A DNA stretch of 47,869 nt, from the NCBI GenBank assembly GCA_002348545.1, contig DEBM01000044.1:53253-101121 (forward strand), read 5' to 3'. Shown here in pieces: positions 45,131 through 47,869 of the stretch. A model generated the notes under the pieces. That model was given only the letters and a program-made list of their open reading frames with translations, did no database searches and had not been told where the DNA came from. The DNA is from Balneolaceae bacterium UBA2956. Its GTDB lineage: Bacteria > Bacteroidota > Rhodothermia > Balneolales > Balneolaceae. Every line of letters starts with the position of its first letter. The stretch's first letter is position 1. The translations under genes and the position numbers were made by a program.

Positions 45131-47833
45131 TTGAGGCGCTGTAAACTACCATTATTAATACCATTACTGGTATTACTTAATCTAATATCAGTATACTCAC
45201 AGTCAAATGGATCAATTATAGATTCAGAGCTTAGTCTATACAAAAATAATTTTGAAGAGACTTTAAATTTTGATTACACAAGAGCAGTAGAATTTAAAAA
45301 AGAACCAGTTCAAGTTCATTTTACTGTAAATACTTCTATGATGCCAGATACTTTAAGAGACCGCCATTTTATGCAATTAAGAGGTGGATTTGTTGGTCCA
45401 GATGTGACTGGTGTTGCCGCTAATGGTACTATTACATGGGATTCTAGATCTATGGGCATGTATCCAGAGGGTGGTGATTATTGGTCTGCTGATTTCTTAA
45501 TGTCCCCCGGGGATACATTATATTACAAATTTTGGGCTGGTATAGACGTCGAAACACCTCTAATTAATGGCAGTGAAAAAGGATGGGAGAGTGGTAGCAA
45601 TAATGTATTTATTCTACCAAGTAATTTTGCTAGAGTAGATACTATTGTAGATTTACAGTTTTATGAAACTAGAAAAGCACCATATCCAGTATCTCAGGAT
45701 AGTATTTCAATTTTTTTTCGTGTTAATATGGGGCCACAGATTAAAGATGGGAATTTTGATCCTGCTACAGACACTGTTGGTGTCATAGGTTACTTTGATG
45801 GGAATGGGAATAGACCGGGGACCATAATCCTAGAACCAGGTATTAAACAAGGCGAAAACTATTTCTATACAGGAATTAAGCGCATAAGTCGTGGTGAGGC
45901 AGAACTTTTAAATGTGATTAGGTGGTTATTCCTGACTATTCATGAAGGAACTAGAGTTTTTGAATCACATCATGTGAATCGTAATTTTGAAATGCCAGTT
46001 AATGATACTACGCTTCATTGGGACTATTACGACAAAATAGAATTTAAAAAAAGGGTTTATTTTACTGTAAATACTTCTACGATGCCAGATACTTTGAGAG
46101 ACTACCATTTTATGCAGTTAAGGGGTGGTTTCGTTGGGCCAAATAAAGGTGCCATTACATGGGATTCTAAATCTTTGAGCATGTATCCAGAAGGTGGTGA
46201 CTACTGGTCAGCTAATTTCTTAATGTCACCTGGGGATACATTAAATTATAAATTTTGGGCTGGTGTAGATGCTGAAACACCTCTAATTAATGGCAGTGAG
46301 AAAGGATGGGAGAGTGGTGGTAGTAATGTGTTTATTCTACCAAGTAATTTTGCTAGAGTAGATACTATTGTAGATGTACAGTTTTATGAAACTAGACAAG
46401 CTCCATACCCAATTACAGATGATAGTATTTCAATATTTTTTCGTGTAAATATGGGGCCACAAATCAAATCAGGAAAATTTGATCCTTCTAAAGGGGCTGT
46501 TTATATGCGAAGTACTTTCCCTGACTATCGGCATCATTTAATGCCTGGCGCTAATCAAGGCGATAATTATTTTTATGAAGGAACTAGGAGAGTTTCCCTC
46601 GAAAGACAGGCTGAACATGATAACATAATCTATCAATTTGCATATTGGCAAGATCACATTGATTACAGGGAACTTGTATCTGTTGAATATCGACAATTCG
46701 ATATGCCGGCAAAAGATACAACGCTTCATTGGGACTATTATAATAGAGAGAAGTTTCCACCCGACAATACAGGGTCTGTTGCAGTAACGTTTACCGTAAA
46801 TATGGCGACACTTTTGGATACCTTACAAGAACACCATACTGTTCAACTCAAAGGCGCTCCATCTGGAGAAGATTCCGCTGAAACTAATCTTGATGAAATT
46901 ATCACTTGGGATTCAGGCTCACTTCAAATGAATCATATAAATGGTGATATTTGGGGAGCAACATTTGATATGTCACCAGGCGATACATTAGATTACAAAT
47001 TTTGGGCAGGGGTAGATATTGAAACACCATTAATTAATGGACAAGAGCAAGGCTGGGAAAGTGGAGCAAATAATCAATTTGTACTTCCTGCCACTGCTAG
47101 CGTTGACACTCTAGTTCCGATGCAATGGTATGAAAATAGAGAGCCACCATATGCTCAAATTGATGATACCCTAACAATATTTTTTAAGGTCGATATGGGA
47201 GGTCCAATTCAAACTGGAGATTACAATCCTGAAACCGACAAGGTTGGTGTTCGAGGGAATCCAGTATTTTTTGATAATCCAACTGACTGGTCTAGTTCTG
47301 CTTTTTATCTTGATCAAGCAGGAGGAAGTGGAGATAATATATTCTACACAGGTATTGCTCAAATGTATAGGGATAGTGCTGCTTTGATTGAAGAAGAGGT
47401 GGCGTATAAATTTGTATTTGAAGTAGATGGTGTGACCACATGGGAATCTAGAGATAATAGGTTGATGAATATACCAGAAAAAGATTCAACACTAAAATGG
47501 GTGCATTTCAATGATACTCCACCTTCTGATAATTCAGCTACTTCATCAGAGTTAAATGAAGCATTAATTAGGGAATTTACTCTCGAACAAAATTACCCCA
47601 ATCCATTTAATCCATCTACTCAGATTCGCTATGCTCTACCAGAAGCTACAGAAGTAACCCTTGAAGTATTTAATAGTGTAGGTCAAAGTGTAATGGTCTT
47701 AGTGAATGGTCAACGACCAGCTGGTTATCACACTGTTACCTTTAATGCTACTGGATTATCGAGTGGAGTGTACCTTTATAAGTTAAATAGTTTATCGTTT
47801 ACTGAAACAAAAAAGATGCTCCTCATCAAATAG
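45131..47833 (+). CDS. T9SS-secreted protein with three tandem ~245-residue units
   Basis: Protein of 900 residues with a TTG start: the in-frame stop at 45122 and the signal peptide (RRCKLPLLIPLLVLLNLISVYSQ) directly after it exclude an earlier start. Three units begin at residues 60, 307 and 550. Each has two CBM20/SusE-like beta domains: FTVNTSMMPDTL...YWSADFLMSPGDTL.YKFWAG, then DSISIFFRVNMGPQIK.... The C-terminus (NYPNPFNPSTQIRY..., ending SGVYLYKLN and KKMLLIK) is a T9SS type A sorting domain, so the protein reaches the cell surface. The ligand is probably a polysaccharide, as inference from the fold. Confidence 0.88.
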   Translation: MRRCKLPLLIPLLVLLNLISVYSQSNGSIIDSELSLYKNNFEETLNFDYTRAVEFKKEPVQVHFTVNTSMMPDTLRDRHFMQLRGGFVGPDVTGVAANGTITWDSRSMGMYPEGGDYWSADFLMSPGDTLYYKFWAGIDVETPLINGSEKGWESGSNNVFILPSNFARVDTIVDLQFYETRKAPYPVSQDSISIFFRVNMGPQIKDGNFDPATDTVGVIGYFDGNGNRPGTIILEPGIKQGENYFYTGIKRISRGEAELLNVIRWLFLTIHEGTRVFESHHVNRNFEMPVNDTTLHWDYYDKIEFKKRVYFTVNTSTMPDTLRDYHFMQLRGGFVGPNKGAITWDSKSLSMYPEGGDYWSANFLMSPGDTLNYKFWAGVDAETPLINGSEKGWESGGSNVFILPSNFARVDTIVDVQFYETRQAPYPITDDSISIFFRVNMGPQIKSGKFDPSKGAVYMRSTFPDYRHHLMPGANQGDNYFYEGTRRVSLERQAEHDNIIYQFAYWQDHIDYRELVSVEYRQFDMPAKDTTLHWDYYNREKFPPDNTGSVAVTFTVNMATLLDTLQEHHTVQLKGAPSGEDSAETNLDEIITWDSGSLQMNHINGDIWGATFDMSPGDTLDYKFWAGVDIETPLINGQEQGWESGANNQFVLPATASVDTLVPMQWYENREPPYAQIDDTLTIFFKVDMGGPIQTGDYNPETDKVGVRGNPVFFDNPTDWSSSAFYLDQAGGSGDNIFYTGIAQMYRDSAALIEEEVAYKFVFEVDGVTTWESRDNRLMNIPEKDSTLKWVHFNDTPPSDNSATSSELNEALIREFTLEQNYPNPFNPSTQIRYALPEATEVTLEVFNSVGQSVMVLVNGQRPAGYHTVTFNATGLSSGVYLYKLNSLSFTETKKMLLIK
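45308..47518 (+). repeat. Three-fold in-frame repeat, ~741 and ~729 bp periods
   Basis: Unit starts 45308, 46049 and 46778. Units 1 and 2 are close at the DNA level: the ~120-bp stretch from 45551 and its partner from 46274 differ at only a few sites. Unit 3 is diverged. The order suggests an old copy plus a recent duplication. Confidence 0.85.
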
Positions 47834-47869
47834 ATTAGAATATGAAATATGTAAATTCACAAGTATCTT

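Overview
The window looks like chromosome from a low-GC marine bacterium of the FCB group, most likely Balneolota. Three things point there. The last gene ends in a type IX secretion (T9SS) sorting domain of the NYPNPFNPST kind. There is a Sphingobacterium-like serine palmitoyltransferase and a fused alpha/beta 2-oxoacid dehydrogenase E1. Most starts lack a Shine-Dalgarno (SD) sequence, whereas rpsU has one. This placement is inference; no 16S gene is present.

Bases 1-17966 are ordinary core genome: the 3' part of a lysine 6-aminotransferase, an SDR oxidoreductase, an orphan ChlI-like ATPase, rpmE, an MBL hydrolase, a minus-strand sigma-54 activator / lptE / TPR group, an Lrp regulator, serS, dusB, fbaB, a flippase-like membrane protein, radA, rpsU, and a DUF2400 / mutY / exported-protein set. 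Bases 18176-24337 hold an epimerase, two GT4 glycosyltransferases, serine palmitoyltransferase and a GNAT-like protein. I read these as a probable sphingolipid/glycolipid locus. Then come fumC, the fused E1, a membrane protein, the divergent heme-A genes ctaB and ctaA, a MerR regulator, a GT2 glycosyltransferase, and a divergent LacI regulator / sugar porter pair. A minus-strand tRNA cluster (Glu, His, Glu, Cys) lies at 35372-35721.

After an AT-rich, gene-free 695 bp, bases 36417-44708 form the most unusual part. In order it encodes an RsbW-type kinase, a STAS antagonist, an ECF sigma factor and a single-pass membrane protein. The membrane protein has an anti-sigma-like N-terminus and a periplasmic array of 33 near-perfect nonapeptides (consensus [AST]SP[NDES]FxxL[MLIVAT]). 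A terminator, an HExxH peptidase with propeller- and barrel-like parts, a PrsW-type intramembrane protease and a GAF-PP2C (RsbU-type) phosphatase follow. All parts of a partner-switching circuit and of a regulated-proteolysis circuit are thus in one locus, with a novel repeat domain as the likely sensor. This is my candidate for an undescribed system.

The window closes with a 36-residue zinc-ribbon ORF and a 900-residue T9SS cargo protein built of three tandem ~245-residue units. I saw no insertion sequence, integrase, CRISPR array, rRNA or riboswitch.
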